From NCBI RefSeq assembly GCF_017798005.1, contig NZ_CP072548.1, positions 1,240,001 through 1,304,000 of the forward strand: 64,000 bases of DNA, written 5' to 3'. Position 1 is the first letter of the stretch. Every line of letters starts with the position of its first letter. This document shows, one piece after another, positions 28,206 to 37,623 of the stretch. The DNA is from Aggregatibacter sp. 2125159857. GTDB taxonomy: Bacteria; Pseudomonadota; Gammaproteobacteria; Enterobacterales; Pasteurellaceae. Both the position numbers and the translations under genes were made by a program. The notes below the pieces were generated by a model. That model was not told the origin of the DNA, ran no database searches, and worked only from the letters and a program-made list of their open reading frames with translations.

Positions 28206-30815
28206 TTACTGTAACGCTTTTTCGATTTTCTCAAATAAATCGCGAGATAAATCCGCTGTCTCACTAATGCGTTCTAGCGCACGTTTCATTAAGGTTTGGC
28301 GCTGCGCATCATAACGTGCAAAACGAATTAACGGCTCAATTAACCGAGAAGCCACCTGTGGGTTGCTTTTGTTCAGTTTAATTAAAATTTCCGTTAAGAA
28401 ACGATAGCCGGAACCATCAATCGCATGGAAAGCCTTCAAGTTTTGATTAGCAAATGTTCCCACTAACGCACGCAAGCGATTCGGGTTGTTAAAGTTAAAA
28501 CTTGGATGCTCCATCAGTTGAATGACGTTTTGCAATACATTGTCTTCCGGACGAGTCGCTTGTAAAGCAAACCATTTATCCATAACTAAGCCGTCATGAT
28601 GCCATTTTTGCTCAAAATCCGCTAATAAACCATCTCGACAAGCCAATCTCGCTTGTGTCGCAGAAGTTAAGGCGGCGAGTGTGTCGGTCATGTTATTGGA
28701 ATAGGTGTAATGTTTGTTCACCAGATTATTGCCAATATTGGTATAGGCTAAATAGCTTAAACAGACATTACGTAGTTTGCGTAAAGCAATGTCTTCCCGA
28801 TTGATTTTGTATTCATCCAAACGAATGGCGTTGTAAGTTCTTAACAATACCTCTTGTAAGCTGTCTGCAATTGCGACAGCCATAAACTCCCTGGCAGCGC
28901 TGATGGCATCCGGATCAATGGTTTTAAATAATTCCGCAAATTCTGTCGCTTTCGGCAACGTGAGAATCAAACTGGTTAACTCAATATCCTTTTGATAATT
29001 ATCTAAAACTTGATAAAACACGGCTGCCGTTTCCGCCGATAATTCTAGCGGTTGGCCTTGTTGATAGTGAGAGACGTTACGTCGTAACTCAGAAGCCAGT
29101 AACATCTGCGCCGCATCCCAACGAATAAAGCCATTTTCAGCACATTTTAGCAAGGTAATCAGTTGTGAAGAGGAATAATCATAATCCAATTTCACCGGTG
29201 CAGAAAAATCGCATAACAAGGCTGGAATCGGCTTAGTGTAAAGATTATGAAATTCAAAGGTTTGGTCTTTTTGAGTAATGTTTAACACACTATCCACAAC
29301 ACCATTGGCATCATAAAGGGTTTGTACCGCACCTTTTTCATCATATAACGCAATTTTCAATGGAATGTGTAAATTCACTTTTTCCATTTGATCTGCCGTT
29401 GGTGGTGTTAATTGAGAAACCTGTAATTGATAAACGTGATTTTTTTCATCGTAACGATCACTGATGGTCAACTCTGGCGTGCCGGATTGGCTGTACCAGC
29501 GGCGGAACTGGGCTAAATCCAAATTATTGGCGCGCTCCATGGCAGACACAAAATCTTCACAGGTTGCCGCTTTGCCATCGTTTTCCGCAATATATAACTT
29601 CATGCCCTTTTGAAAGCCTTCTTCGCCTAATAAGGTATGCAACATACGAATCACTTCCGCGCCTTTTTCGTACACAGTAACCGTATAGAAGTTATTCATT
29701 TCAATCACTTTTTCCGGGCGAATCGGGTGTGCCATCGGTCCTGCGTCTTCAGCAAATTGTACGGTACGCAAAAACTTCACGTTATTAATGCGATTTACCG
29801 GGCGGGAGCCTGTGTCAGAGGAAAATTCTTGGTCACGGAAAACCGTTAACCCTTCTTTTAAACTTAGTTGAAACCAATCACGGCAAGTGACTCGATTCCC
29901 TGTCCAGTTGTGGAAATATTCATGCGCAATGACACTTTCAATGGCTAAATAGTCGTCATCGGTTGCCGTTTGTGGATTTGCCAACACATATTTATCATTA
30001 AAAATATTGAGCCCTTTATTTTCCATGGCGCCCATGTTGAAGAAGTCCACCGCGACAATCATGTAAATGTCGAGGTCATATTCTAAATCAAAACGTTCTT
30101 CATCCCATTTCATAGCACGTTTTAAACTTTGCATTGCCCAATCAGCGCGATCTAAATTGCCACGATTCACATACAATTCTAAAGCGACTTCACGACCACT
30201 TTTGGTGATGAATTGATCTTTCAGCACATCAAAATCGCCTGCCACTAACGCAAATAAATAACTTGGTTTCGGGAAGGGATCTTTCCATTCCACCCAATGA
30301 CGTCCATCGTCTAAATCGCCGCTGTTAATGCGATTGCCATTAGAAAGTAAAAAAGGATATTTCGCTTTATCGGCGGTAATTTTCGTGGTGTAACGTGCTA
30401 AGACATCCGGTCGATCTAGCATGTAGGTAATTTGACGAAAGCCCTCCGCTTCACATTGTGTACAAAAAGCGTCACCGGATTGATACAAACCTTGTAGTGA
30501 TGTATTGGCTGCCGGATTTAAAATCGTCGTGATTTCCAGTTCAAACTGATTTGCATCGATTTGCTCAAGATTTAGCGTTAAACTTTCCGGATCTTGTTGA
30601 TATTGTGTAAAAGGTGTTCCATTTAATTTAATGGAAGAAAATTGAAAATCCTGTCCGTCTAGGCGCAAGGTGCTGCTGTTTGGATTAAGACGTTGATATT
30701 GGCTTGTGGCAACCACCACGGTCTTTTCCGGTTCTAATTGAAAATCGAGATAGATATCGGTTACCGTGAAATCGGGGGTTTGATAATCTTTTCTATATTT
30801 GGCTTTAGCGAGCAT
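28206..30815 (-). CDS. pepN: Aminopeptidase N (M1 family)
   Basis: An 869-residue zinc aminopeptidase, essentially the length of E. coli PepN. The substrate-binding GAMEN motif (FNMGAMENKGLNIF) and the zinc site HEYFHNWTGNRVTCRDWFQLSLKEGL are intact. It removes N-terminal residues during cytoplasmic peptide turnover. The gene is divergent from purE, whose PurR operator is about 90 bases upstream of the pepN start. Confidence 0.97.
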   Translation of the reverse strand: MLAKAKYRKDYQTPDFTVTDIYLDFQLEPEKTVVVATSQYQRLNPNSSTLRLDGQDFQFSSIKLNGTPFTQYQQDPESLTLNLEQIDANQFELEITTILNPAANTSLQGLYQSGDAFCTQCEAEGFRQITYMLDRPDVLARYTTKITADKAKYPFLLSNGNRINSGDLDDGRHWVEWKDPFPKPSYLFALVAGDFDVLKDQFITKSGREVALELYVNRGNLDRADWAMQSLKRAMKWDEERFDLEYDLDIYMIVAVDFFNMGAMENKGLNIFNDKYVLANPQTATDDDYLAIESVIAHEYFHNWTGNRVTCRDWFQLSLKEGLTVFRDQEFSSDTGSRPVNRINNVKFLRTVQFAEDAGPMAHPIRPEKVIEMNNFYTVTVYEKGAEVIRMLHTLLGEEGFQKGMKLYIAENDGKAATCEDFVSAMERANNLDLAQFRRWYSQSGTPELTISDRYDEKNHVYQLQVSQLTPPTADQMEKVNLHIPLKIALYDEKGAVQTLYDANGVVDSVLNITQKDQTFEFHNLYTKPIPALLCDFSAPVKLDYDYSSSQLITLLKCAENGFIRWDAAQMLLASELRRNVSHYQQGQPLELSAETAAVFYQVLDNYQKDIELTSLILTLPKATEFAELFKTIDPDAISAAREFMAVAIADSLQEVLLRTYNAIRLDEYKINREDIALRKLRNVCLSYLAYTNIGNNLVNKHYTYSNNMTDTLAALTSATQARLACRDGLLADFEQKWHHDGLVMDKWFALQATRPEDNVLQNVIQLMEHPSFNFNNPNRLRALVGTFANQNLKAFHAIDGSGYRFLTEILIKLNKSNPQVASRLIEPLIRFARYDAQRQTLMKRALERISETADLSRDLFEKIEKALQ

Positions 30816-30904
30816 AAAACAACCTAATTCTAAGGGCTAAAAAGTGCCGTTAAGGATATGATTTTTAGCATTAAGTTGCAAATGGATTTTCTTTGCCAAA
30901 GTTA

Positions 30905-30920
30905 TCGCAAACGTTTGCGC
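30905..30920. promoter_or_regulatory. PurR operator upstream of purE
   Basis: CGCAAACGTTTGCG at 30906-30919 is a perfect 14-base palindrome equal to the PurR consensus core. It sits 48 bases before the purE start, with a -10-like TATGCTAT just downstream. Confidence 0.85.
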
Positions 30921-30967
30921 ATTATGCTATTCTAGCGCCGTTTTTTATCTCCAAGAATGAGGCAAAA

Positions 30968-31465
30968 ATGTCTTTAACATCCCCAAAAGTCGCGATTGTG
31001 ATGGGTTCTCAAAGTGATTGGGCAACCATGCAAGAAGCCACGCAAATCCTCGATCAATTACAGGTTCCTTATCACGTAGAGATTGTTTCTGCACATCGCA
31101 CCCCCGATAAACTCTTCCAGTTTGCCGAAACCGCACAACAAAAGGGGTATCAGGTGATTATTGCCGGTGCCGGTGGTGCTGCCCATCTGCCAGGAATGAT
31201 CGCTGCCAAAACCATCGTGCCCGTACTCGGCGTACCGGTGAAAAGTTCCATATTAAGTGGTGTAGATAGCCTCTATTCTATCGTGCAAATGCCTAAAGGC
31301 ATTCCCGTCGGCACCTTAGCCATCGGGCCGGCCGGTGCGGCAAACGCGGGCTTATTAGCCGCACAAATGTTAGCCATGAATGATACTGAATTAGCAAAGC
31401 GTTTACATGAGTTCAGACAGGCGCAAACACAAAGCGTGTTAGACAATCCGGACCCGCGACGTTAA
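30968..31465 (+). CDS. purE: N5-carboxyaminoimidazole ribonucleotide mutase, PurE
   Basis: PurE moves the carboxyl group of N5-CAIR to carbon 4 of the imidazole ring in purine synthesis. Motifs [19 protein letters not shown] and [12 protein letters not shown] are those of class I PurE. The open frame extends upstream, but ATG 30968 has a GAGG ribosome site and gives the normal length of 165 residues. A PurR operator precedes it, so it should be repressed when purines are plentiful. purK follows after 140 bases that contain a hairpin of two uptake sequences. Confidence 0.95.
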   Translation: MSLTSPKVAIVMGSQSDWATMQEATQILDQLQVPYHVEIVSAHRTPDKLFQFAETAQQKGYQVIIAGAGGAAHLPGMIAAKTIVPVLGVPVKSSILSGVDSLYSIVQMPKGIPVGTLAIGPAGAANAGLLAAQMLAMNDTELAKRLHEFRQAQTQSVLDNPDPRR

Positions 31466-31482
31466 AAACAACGAAAATATCT

Positions 31483-31528
31483 ACCGCACTTTATCCATGC
31501 TCAACCTAAAAAGTGCGGTCATTTTTTT
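31483..31528 (+). terminator. Uptake-sequence hairpin between purE and purK
   Basis: ACCGCACTTT and AAAGTGCGGT form the stem, separated by 17 bases, followed by seven T. It should at least attenuate read-through from purE into purK. Just downstream (31558-31580) is a degenerate GCAAAC...GTTTG dyad that may be a second PurR site. Confidence 0.7.
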
Positions 31529-31605
31529 CCGTGTTTTTTAATAAGTAACTAAAGGTAGTGCAAACATGAACGTTTGTGCCATCAATAAAAATCAATGAGA
31601 ATACT

Positions 31606-32694
31606 ATGCAAAAATCCGCTCTCTACCCGACGATTTATGTGCTTGGCAATGGACAACTCGGCAGAATGTTACGCTATGCCGGTGCGCCTTTAGATATTCA
31701 GGTTCAACCGTTGCCTTTCGATGCACCCGTATTTGAATTATCGCCTGATGATATTATTACCGCTGAAATCGAACGTTGGGAACAAACGCCGCTCACCAAC
31801 CTCCTTGGCAATCACGCCAATTTCGTCAATCAAAAAGTCTTTGCACAATTAGCCGATCGCTTAAGCCAAAAATCCTTATTAGATAAATTACATCTTCCGA
31901 CTTCGCCTTGGTGTCTACTAAAAGAACCATCACAATGGGCGGAGGTATTTCACCATATTGGTGATAAAGTTGTCGTTAAGCGCCGTATGGGCGGTTATGA
32001 CGGCCGTGGGCAGTGGATTGTATCTGATGAAAATAAAGCGCAAATTACGGAAGACTTGTTCGGGGAAACCATTGCGGAAAAATTCATTCCGTTTGATTAT
32101 GAAGTGTCTCTCGTGGGTGCTCGTTTCCGTAACGGCGAGACTCGTTTTTATCCGGTCACCCACAATTTACAGCAAAATGGTATTTTACGTTACAGTGTCA
32201 TGGATGTCACTTTTCCACAACAAGCTGCACAGCAACAGCAAGCTGAAATGATGTTAGGCAAAATCATGAATGAGCTCAATTATGTGGGCGTGATGGCAAT
32301 GGAATGTTTTGTGGTCGGCGATCAGCTTTTAATTAATGAGCTTGCGCCACGCGTACACAATAGCGGTCACTGGACACAACTTGGCTGCGCTGTGAGTCAA
32401 TTTGAATTGCATTTGCGGGCATTGTTAGATTTACCAACGCCGGAATTAAAGGTCTCTGCGCCAAGCGTGATGCTGAATTTAATCGGCACTGCGCATAACC
32501 CACAATGGCTAAATACGCCCTTTGCACAATTACACTGGTATGGCAAAGAAGTCCGACCGGGGCGTAAAGTGGGACACATTAACCTTTCGCATCCGGATAA
32601 AAAGGTCATTATCGCCCAATTAGACAAACTCGCCACAGAGTTGCCGGAAGAGTATCAATCTGGTTTGCAATGGGCAAAAAATAAGTTGATATAG
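31606..32694 (+). CDS. purK: 5-(carboxyamino)imidazole ribonucleotide synthase, PurK
   Basis: PurK is an ATP-grasp enzyme that carboxylates AIR at N5, supplying PurE. The N-terminal [16 protein letters not shown] nucleotide-like fold and ATP-grasp segments [31 protein letters not shown] are clear. I moved the start from an upstream in-frame codon to ATG 31606, preceded by AATGAGA, giving 362 residues. It pairs with purE, although a hairpin between them may reduce co-transcription. Confidence 0.94.
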   Translation: MQKSALYPTIYVLGNGQLGRMLRYAGAPLDIQVQPLPFDAPVFELSPDDIITAEIERWEQTPLTNLLGNHANFVNQKVFAQLADRLSQKSLLDKLHLPTSPWCLLKEPSQWAEVFHHIGDKVVVKRRMGGYDGRGQWIVSDENKAQITEDLFGETIAEKFIPFDYEVSLVGARFRNGETRFYPVTHNLQQNGILRYSVMDVTFPQQAAQQQQAEMMLGKIMNELNYVGVMAMECFVVGDQLLINELAPRVHNSGHWTQLGCAVSQFELHLRALLDLPTPELKVSAPSVMLNLIGTAHNPQWLNTPFAQLHWYGKEVRPGRKVGHINLSHPDKKVIIAQLDKLATELPEEYQSGLQWAKNKLI

Positions 32695-32783
32695 TTAACA
32701 TATTTGAAACATATTGCTTGTCAAAAAGAATACCGAGCAGTATAACTAAAATAATTTTTCACCCACCATCCGAGGATAACACT

Positions 32784-33974
32784 ATGTTTGAAAAGATTAC
32801 TGCCGCACCGGCGGATCCAATTTTAGGTTTAGGCGAAGCATTTAAATCCGAAACCCGCAGTAACAAGATTAATTTAGGTATCGGTGTCTATAAAGACGCC
32901 AAAGGTAATACCCCAATTGTTAAAGCGGTAAAAGAAGCAGAAAGACGTTTATTAGAACAAGAAAATACCAAAAACTACTTGCCGATTGATGGCGTTGCTG
33001 ATTTTAACGTACGTACCAAAGAATTATTGTTCGGTGCGAATTCTGACATTGTAAAAAACAATCGTGCGAGAACCGTACAAAGTTTGGGCGGAACAGGTGC
33101 GCTCCGCATTGCTGCAGAGTTCGTTAAACGCCAAACTAACAGCCAAAATGTGTGGATCAGCACACCAACCTGGCCAAACCACAATGCAATTTTCAAAGCG
33201 GTAGGCATTAACATTCGCGAGTATCGTTACTACGATGCCGAACGCAAAGCCTTAGATTGGGACAACTTAATTGCCGATTTAAGCCAAGCCGGTGAAGGCG
33301 ATGTGGTTTTACTTCACGGTTGCTGCCACAACCCGACCGGTATCGACCCGACACCAGAGCAATGGGACAAACTGGCTGAAATGTCTGCACAAAAAGGCTG
33401 GTTGCTATTATTCGACTTCGCTTACCAAGGCTTTGCTCATGGCTTAGAAGAAGATGCTTACGGTTTACGCGCCTTTGCCAAAAACCACAAAGAACTTTTA
33501 GTGGCAAGCTCTTTCTCTAAAAACTTCGGTTTATATAACGAGCGTGTTGGTGCATTCACTGTCGTGGCGGAAAATTCTGATATTGCTGCAACAGCATTAA
33601 CTCAAGTGAAAGTCATTATCCGTACCCTCTACTCCAACCCGTCTTCTCACGGGGCAAATACCGTTGCATTGGTATTAAATGATGCAAAATTGCGCCAAGA
33701 CTGGGAAAACGAACTCTCCGAAATGCGCGACCGCATCAAAAAAATGCGCCACCGTTTTGTTGAGTTGCTTAAAGAATACGGTGCACAACAAGACTTTAGT
33801 TTCATCATCAACCAAAACGGGATGTTCTCTTTTAGTGGTTTAACCGCAGAACAAGTTGACCGCTTAAAAGAAGAATTTGCCATTTATGCCGTGCGCTCAG
33901 GCCGTATCAACGTTGCCGGCATTACCGAAGACAACATTCGTTACCTCTGCGAAAGCATTGTCAAAGTGTTGTAA
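32784..33974 (+). CDS. aspC: Aspartate/aromatic aminotransferase
   Basis: A 396-residue pyridoxal-phosphate enzyme of the class I aspartate aminotransferase family. It interconverts aspartate and oxaloacetate with glutamate and oxoglutarate and may also act on aromatic amino acids. The Schiff-base lysine is in [15 protein letters not shown]. The substrate arginine region [11 protein letters not shown] is also present. ATG 32784 is preceded by CGAGGA and starts the usual MFEKI N-terminus; the longer upstream frame is not family-like. Separation of AspC and TyrB activities is not possible from sequence. Confidence 0.93.
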   Translation: MFEKITAAPADPILGLGEAFKSETRSNKINLGIGVYKDAKGNTPIVKAVKEAERRLLEQENTKNYLPIDGVADFNVRTKELLFGANSDIVKNNRARTVQSLGGTGALRIAAEFVKRQTNSQNVWISTPTWPNHNAIFKAVGINIREYRYYDAERKALDWDNLIADLSQAGEGDVVLLHGCCHNPTGIDPTPEQWDKLAEMSAQKGWLLLFDFAYQGFAHGLEEDAYGLRAFAKNHKELLVASSFSKNFGLYNERVGAFTVVAENSDIAATALTQVKVIIRTLYSNPSSHGANTVALVLNDAKLRQDWENELSEMRDRIKKMRHRFVELLKEYGAQQDFSFIINQNGMFSFSGLTAEQVDRLKEEFAIYAVRSGRINVAGITEDNIRYLCESIVKVL

Positions 33975-33998
33975 TTTTTGACCGCACTTTAAAAAGAA

Positions 33999-34027
33999 AA
34001 CGGCATCGAAATAGATGCCGTTTTTTG
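33999..34027 (+). terminator. Terminator after aspC
   Basis: AACGGCATC pairs with GATGCCGTT around a 6-base loop, followed by T. An uptake sequence lies immediately upstream. Confidence 0.9.
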
Positions 34028-34051
34028 TTAAGGTTACGAGCCTTGGATGAA

Positions 34052-34087
34052 TCCAACCCTTGAAATAGGCGCTTACCAAGGGTTGGA
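34052..34087 (-). terminator. Hairpin after hicB
   Basis: TCCAACCCTTG and CAAGGGTTGGA form a perfect 11-base stem with a 14-base loop right after the hicB stop codon. There is no clear T run, so it may stabilise the mRNA rather than end it. Confidence 0.5.
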
Positions 34088-34092
34088 ATAAA

Positions 34093-34506
34093 TTACGCAG
34101 ATAAGATCTTATCTGCTGCGATTTTGGCTAAAAAACTGCTACGGTTTTTATATTCACGGTGCGTTGAAACAAAATCATCAATACGCTTAATTAAATAAGC
34201 CGGCATTGTGATGTTGATTTTTTCAGATTTACCCAATAAATGCGTAATATCCACATCAACCACACCAAAAAACATACCGTAGTTAGTAAAATCAGGGTTG
34301 TTACGATGATTTTCCATTGATGTTGGTAAAGGCACTTCCTCGCCCATTTCAACCAATAATTCTAAATGCCCGGCAATGGCTTCTTTTGCATTGGCGTAAG
34401 CTTCTTCAAGCGTATCACCGGCAGAAAAACAGCCAGGAATATCCGGCACGATCACACCAAATGCGTGAGTTTCGTCACCTGGCTCAATTGCGATTGGATA
34501 TAACAT
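34093..34506 (-). CDS. hicB: HicB antitoxin
   Basis: A 137-residue antitoxin. The N-terminal degraded-RNase-H fold is seen in YPIAIEPGDETHAFGVIVPDIPGCFSAG. The C-terminal segment (KINITMPAYLIKRIDDFVS) is a ribbon-helix-helix DNA-binding domain. HicB blocks the HicA RNase and represses the operon. The gene follows hicA by 30 bases, the usual toxin-first order. The neighbouring divergent XRE-ImmA pair makes this a small stress or defence cluster. Confidence 0.9.
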   Translation of the reverse strand: MLYPIAIEPGDETHAFGVIVPDIPGCFSAGDTLEEAYANAKEAIAGHLELLVEMGEEVPLPTSMENHRNNPDFTNYGMFFGVVDVDITHLLGKSEKINITMPAYLIKRIDDFVSTHREYKNRSSFLAKIAADKILSA

Positions 34507-34536
34507 AATCTTTCCTCTATTGTTTTAATAACAGGG

Positions 34537-34719
34537 CTATTTTAGCCTTGCTTGTTTTAATATTGAATTTTCCGTCCCTTTCTTTAAATCCTTTTTAGGA
34601 TGTGGAACGGTCACAATCCCTTTCTTTATCGGATGAGTAAAGTGATAGTGGCTTCCTGTAGCATGGTGAAAAATCCAACCATCCGCTTCAATCATCTTAA
34701 TTATTTTTCGACTATCCAC
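34537..34719 (-). CDS. hicA: HicA mRNA interferase toxin
   Basis: A 60-residue toxin with a double-stranded-RNA-binding-like fold. The catalytic histidine is in GSHYHFTHP, after IEADGWIFHHATG, as in the family. It starts at GTG 34719 behind a GGGAG site. HicA cleaves mRNA and tmRNA in the cytoplasm; HicB neutralises it. The length is normal and nothing looks broken. Confidence 0.88.
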   Translation of the reverse strand: MDSRKIIKMIEADGWIFHHATGSHYHFTHPIKKGIVTVPHPKKDLKKGTENSILKQARLK

Positions 34720-34754
34720 ATTGATTTGCTCCCATGCTGTTTGATCATATAGTT

Positions 34755-34768
34755 ATTATACCTATAAT
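34755..34768. promoter_or_regulatory. Possible hicAB operator
   Basis: ATTATA-CC-TATAAT is a perfect inverted repeat lying 36 bases upstream of hicA. It contains -10-like sequences on both strands, a good place for ribbon-helix-helix autoregulation. Confidence 0.4.
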
Positions 34769-34846
34769 TAAATTACAATCAATTATTTTATGGTTATTAC
34801 ACCTCCTTTCATCACCTTTTAGAGTTTTAATTTTTCACTTTTTTGG

Positions 34847-34875
34847 TTGAATTTAATTTTTAAACGCTCTATAAT
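34847..34875 (+). promoter_or_regulatory. Promoter of the XRE-ImmA pair
   Basis: TTGAAT (34847-34852) and TATAAT (34870-34875) are separated by 17 bases. They lie 26 bases before the XRE gene. Confidence 0.6.
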
Positions 34876-34900
34876 GCTACAACTTACTAAGGGGAAGACT

Positions 34901-35248
34901 ATGAATAACTTTGGAAAAATTATCCGCAAAGCGCGGATAGATACAGGGGAAACCCTTTCAACAATGGCGAAAGCTTTGGGGAAAACCATTTCTTTTTTAA
35001 GCGCGATTGAAACTGGAGTAAAAAAGATCCCAATGGAAATTGTTCCCCAAATCCGAGAATATCTTGTGAGTAAAGGCGCTAATACTGCCGATCTTTTACA
35101 TCTAGAAGATCACGCCAACATTGCAAACGGTTCAATCAAGCTAGACGGTTTAAAACCAAGTCAAAAACAAATGATGGCAACTTTTGCTCGTAGTGATTTA
35201 TCGCAAGAGCAATTAGATTTAATTAACAAAATTCTGAATGCTAAATAG
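34901..35248 (+). CDS. XRE-family transcriptional regulator, partner of an ImmA-like protease
   Basis: A 115-residue DNA-binding protein with a Cro/C1-type helix-turn-helix (residues about 5-60, RKARIDTGETLSTMAKALGK...FLSAIETG). ATG 34901 is preceded by AAGGGGAAG; the frame extends upstream but not with a ribosome site. It is followed after 11 bases by an ImmA/IrrE-type metalloprotease gene. In known pairs of this type the protease cuts the repressor after a stress signal, releasing mobile-element or stress genes. Its targets here are unknown; the divergent hicAB genes are near. Confidence 0.85.
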   Translation: MNNFGKIIRKARIDTGETLSTMAKALGKTISFLSAIETGVKKIPMEIVPQIREYLVSKGANTADLLHLEDHANIANGSIKLDGLKPSQKQMMATFARSDLSQEQLDLINKILNAK

Positions 35249-35259
35249 GGATATAGTCA

Positions 35260-35754
35260 ATGGCAGAAGTTGAAGATCAACAATATAAATTACGTGGACA
35301 TATGGTACAACGTAGAACCCATCAAGAAATTGCCACCGAAGCCGTCGTGCAATTTTCTAAATTATCGCAAATTGAGCAAGGTCAATTGAACATTGAGCGT
35401 TTTATCGATCACCTCGCAATGGAAGATATTGCCGTTCATATCTTGCCCAATCGCGAGTGGAATAAAAAACACTTCCTAACAAAGGGATTAAGCATTCCCA
35501 TTCAAGGAAAGATTTTTATTCCACAGAAATTATTCAATGGTGCGGTAAAAAATAACCCAGAAGATTGGAAAACCTTTTTCCACGAATTGGGACACGTTGT
35601 ACTAAGACACGAACCAATTTACCTAAAGGCAGATGAAAAAAGGGCAATAGAATCACTCGATGATGCAGAAACACAAGCTGATTACTTTGCCCTTGTTATG
35701 ATGAAGTTATTTAACTTAAGGGATGAACCCGCTCAGTTAGAACTTAACTTTTGA
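35260..35754 (+). CDS. ImmA/IrrE-family metallo-endopeptidase
   Basis: A 164-residue zinc protease with the motif HELGH at residues 108-112 (FFHELGHVVLRHE) and a downstream acidic segment (DDAETQADYFAL) that supplies the third ligand, typical of the ImmA/IrrE group. It forms a two-gene unit with the upstream XRE regulator. The pair can act as a de-repression switch as in ICEBs1, or as a toxin-antitoxin-like module. No integrase or phage gene is in the window, so it may be an isolated remnant of a mobile element. Confidence 0.85.
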   Translation: MAEVEDQQYKLRGHMVQRRTHQEIATEAVVQFSKLSQIEQGQLNIERFIDHLAMEDIAVHILPNREWNKKHFLTKGLSIPIQGKIFIPQKLFNGAVKNNPEDWKTFFHELGHVVLRHEPIYLKADEKRAIESLDDAETQADYFALVMMKLFNLRDEPAQLELNF

Positions 35755-35928
35755 ATTATTTAGGCGATTTGAAATGCTACCAACATTTTAGATTGCCTTG
35801 GAATGGAAGTGAGAACGCCCCTCTTCCAATTGCATAAAATGCTCGTTTCTAGTGAAACACTGTGTATTCTAAGTATTTTATAGCAATTAATCAATATCGT
35901 TCTCGTCAGTTTTAATGGAGAATTAAAT

Positions 35929-36039
35929 ATGATTTTTTGTTCATATCCAAGATCCGTTCATGTAAACGCATATATTCGCCGTAAAAAAGGACGTTTTGAA
36001 CGCGTTTGCGAACATTGTCGTAGTTACCCTGCAAAATAA
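35929..36039 (+). CDS. Small conserved-looking protein of 36 residues
   Basis: The frame begins MIFCSYPRSVHVNAYIR and ends with ERVCEHCRSYPAK. It starts 6 bases after a GGAG site and is followed 15 bases later by a strong terminator, which supports a real gene. The central pattern (V-x-x-Y-x-R-x-x-G-x-x-x-x-V-x-x-H-x-R) is similar to short phage and mobile-element proteins with that repeat. The two cysteines in CEHC could bind metal. Function unknown. Confidence 0.5.
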   Translation: MIFCSYPRSVHVNAYIRRKKGRFERVCEHCRSYPAK

Positions 36040-36053
36040 TCAAATTATGTATT

Positions 36054-36080
36054 AAAGCCGATTTTAATCGGCTTTTTATT
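36054..36080 (+). terminator. Terminator after the 36-residue protein
   Basis: AAAGCCGATT pairs with AATCGGCTTT around two bases, followed by T-rich sequence. Confidence 0.85.
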
Positions 36081-36210
36081 ATGAATAAAAGCAAAATATT
36101 ACGTCTCCCAAACACACGCCACCCCACCGCTTGCCAACATCAACAGAAACGACCGACATTTTCGTCGTTTTAAGGCGATTAAAATATTCTAGTCTTGATA
36201 AATTGAGATA

Positions 36211-36484
36211 CTACCATATTTCCGCTTTATCCCAACACTTTACGTAAATCAGAATGAAAATATCAAATAACTCAGGCGTGACCCGCTTCATTACCTGAAA
36301 ATGCCAGTCTTCTATCAACATACCTAATTCATCGATTATTGGCTGGGAGCGATATTTCAGCAAATAATGTATCGAGTTTCAGTTTAGCAAATCCCGTTGA
36401 AATACGCGGATACTCCCCATCATAACGTGGCGTCGCCCAATCGCCAAACTCAACCGAAACTTTGTTAATATTGATACTACTCAT
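36211..36484 (-). pseudogene. Frameshifted unknown gene (about 91 codons)
   Basis: From ATG 36484 a frame reads MSSININ, then VSVEFGDWATPRYDGEYPRIS, and stops at 36329. The next frame (one base further) continues as KYRSQPIIDELGMLIEDWH and TPELFDIFILIYVKCWDK, ending at 36211. The total of 274 bases is 91 codons plus one extra base, so a single +1 insertion near 36360 separates the halves. I do not recognise the family. No ribosome site is evident and the gene lies in a decayed stretch of the window. Confidence 0.45.
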
Positions 36485-36626
36485 CTACACCTATAATTCT
36501 TTAAATTGCGGTCAGTTTCCTACTCGTTTTGGCTACTCCCTTAATTTCGCTATATAAAATAAATTATAAAGATGTATATAATTTCATATATAATGAACCA
36601 CATTAAAAACTAACCGCGCTTTTCTC

Positions 36627-37614
36627 ATGAATAAAAACACATTGATTTTTATCCTGCTTATTTTATTGCTTTTTAGCCTTACCTTGTTTTCCTTGTCTTG
36701 GGGACGTTTTGCCATTCCGATTGAAAATCGTAGTGCAAATCCTAATGGGCAATAACACCAGTGACGTACAAAACAACATCATTTTCAATCTGCGCTTGCC
36801 ACGCATTCTTGCTGCTATTTTAGTGGGCTCTGCGCTTGCGGTGCCAGGCTCAACCTTTCAGGGGATTTTCCGCAATCCGTTGGTGCCGCCTGATCTGTTA
36901 GGTGTATCCAGTGGGGCTTGTATTGGCGCAGCCATTGCGATTTTACTCAGTTTCGGTTTGTTTGCCATTCAAGGATTCGCGTTTGTAGGCGGTTTAATTG
37001 CCGTGTTGATGACTATGAGCCTGCCGAAGCTGGTACAGCGCGATTCCACGATCATTCTTGTGCTTTCCGGGATTATCATTTCCGACTTTATGATGGCTTG
37101 TCTTGGTTTAATCAAATATCTCGCCGACCCGGAAACCCAACTTGCTGATATTGTATATTGGCAAATGGGGAGTTTGACCAAAGTGGATTACAAAAATCTG
37201 AGCCTGCTTTCACCGATGATTTTGCTGACTACCGGCGCGTTATTAATGATGCGCTGGCGCATTAATGTGCTGTCATTGGGTGATCGGGAGGCAAAATTAA
37301 TTGGTGCCAATATTCGTTTGGAACGCAACGTTATGGTGGTGTTTGCCACCTTGCTCACTGCTTCTGCGGTCTGTTTAAGTGGCACGATCGGTTGGATTGG
37401 CTTAATTATTCCGCATTTGGCGCGCATGTTTATCGGCGACAATAACCTTCGCACCCTTCCGCTTTCCGCGCTGATCGGCGCCATTTTCTTATTGGTTATC
37501 GACACCTTGGCCCGCAACTTATATACCCAAGAAGTTCCGCTTGGCATTCTAACAGGCTTTATCGGTGCGCCGTTCTTTGCTTGGGTGTTAGTGAAGCAAA
37601 AAGTCGCGGAATAA
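36627..37614 (+). pseudogene. FecCD-type metal-chelate ABC permease, frameshifted
   Basis: A permease of the BtuC/FecCD family for iron-siderophore, haem, cobalamin or molybdate uptake. From ATG 36627 the frame encodes the first transmembrane helix (MNKNTLIFILLILLLFSLT...WGRFAIPIEN) and then runs to a stop. One base further, the frame continues VVQILMGN through the whole permease with RLPRILAAILVGSALAVPG, FRNPLVPPDLLGVSSGA and GTIGWIGLIIPHLAR. An extra A in the AAAA run at 36724-36727 would explain the shift. If real, the first helix is lost unless an internal TTG start is used. The ATPase gene follows 9 bases later; no substrate-binding protein is nearby. Confidence 0.8.
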
Positions 37615-37623
37615 GGAGCCGAT

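Noticed and set aside
32718..32783. Upstream start for aspC
   Set aside because: The extra 22 residues are not family-like and no ribosome site precedes them; CGAGGA before ATG 32784 fits better.
36548..36571. ModE-type operator before the ABC permease
   Set aside because: CGCTATATA and TTATAAAG resemble the two half-sites, but the region is so AT-rich that the match is not convincing.
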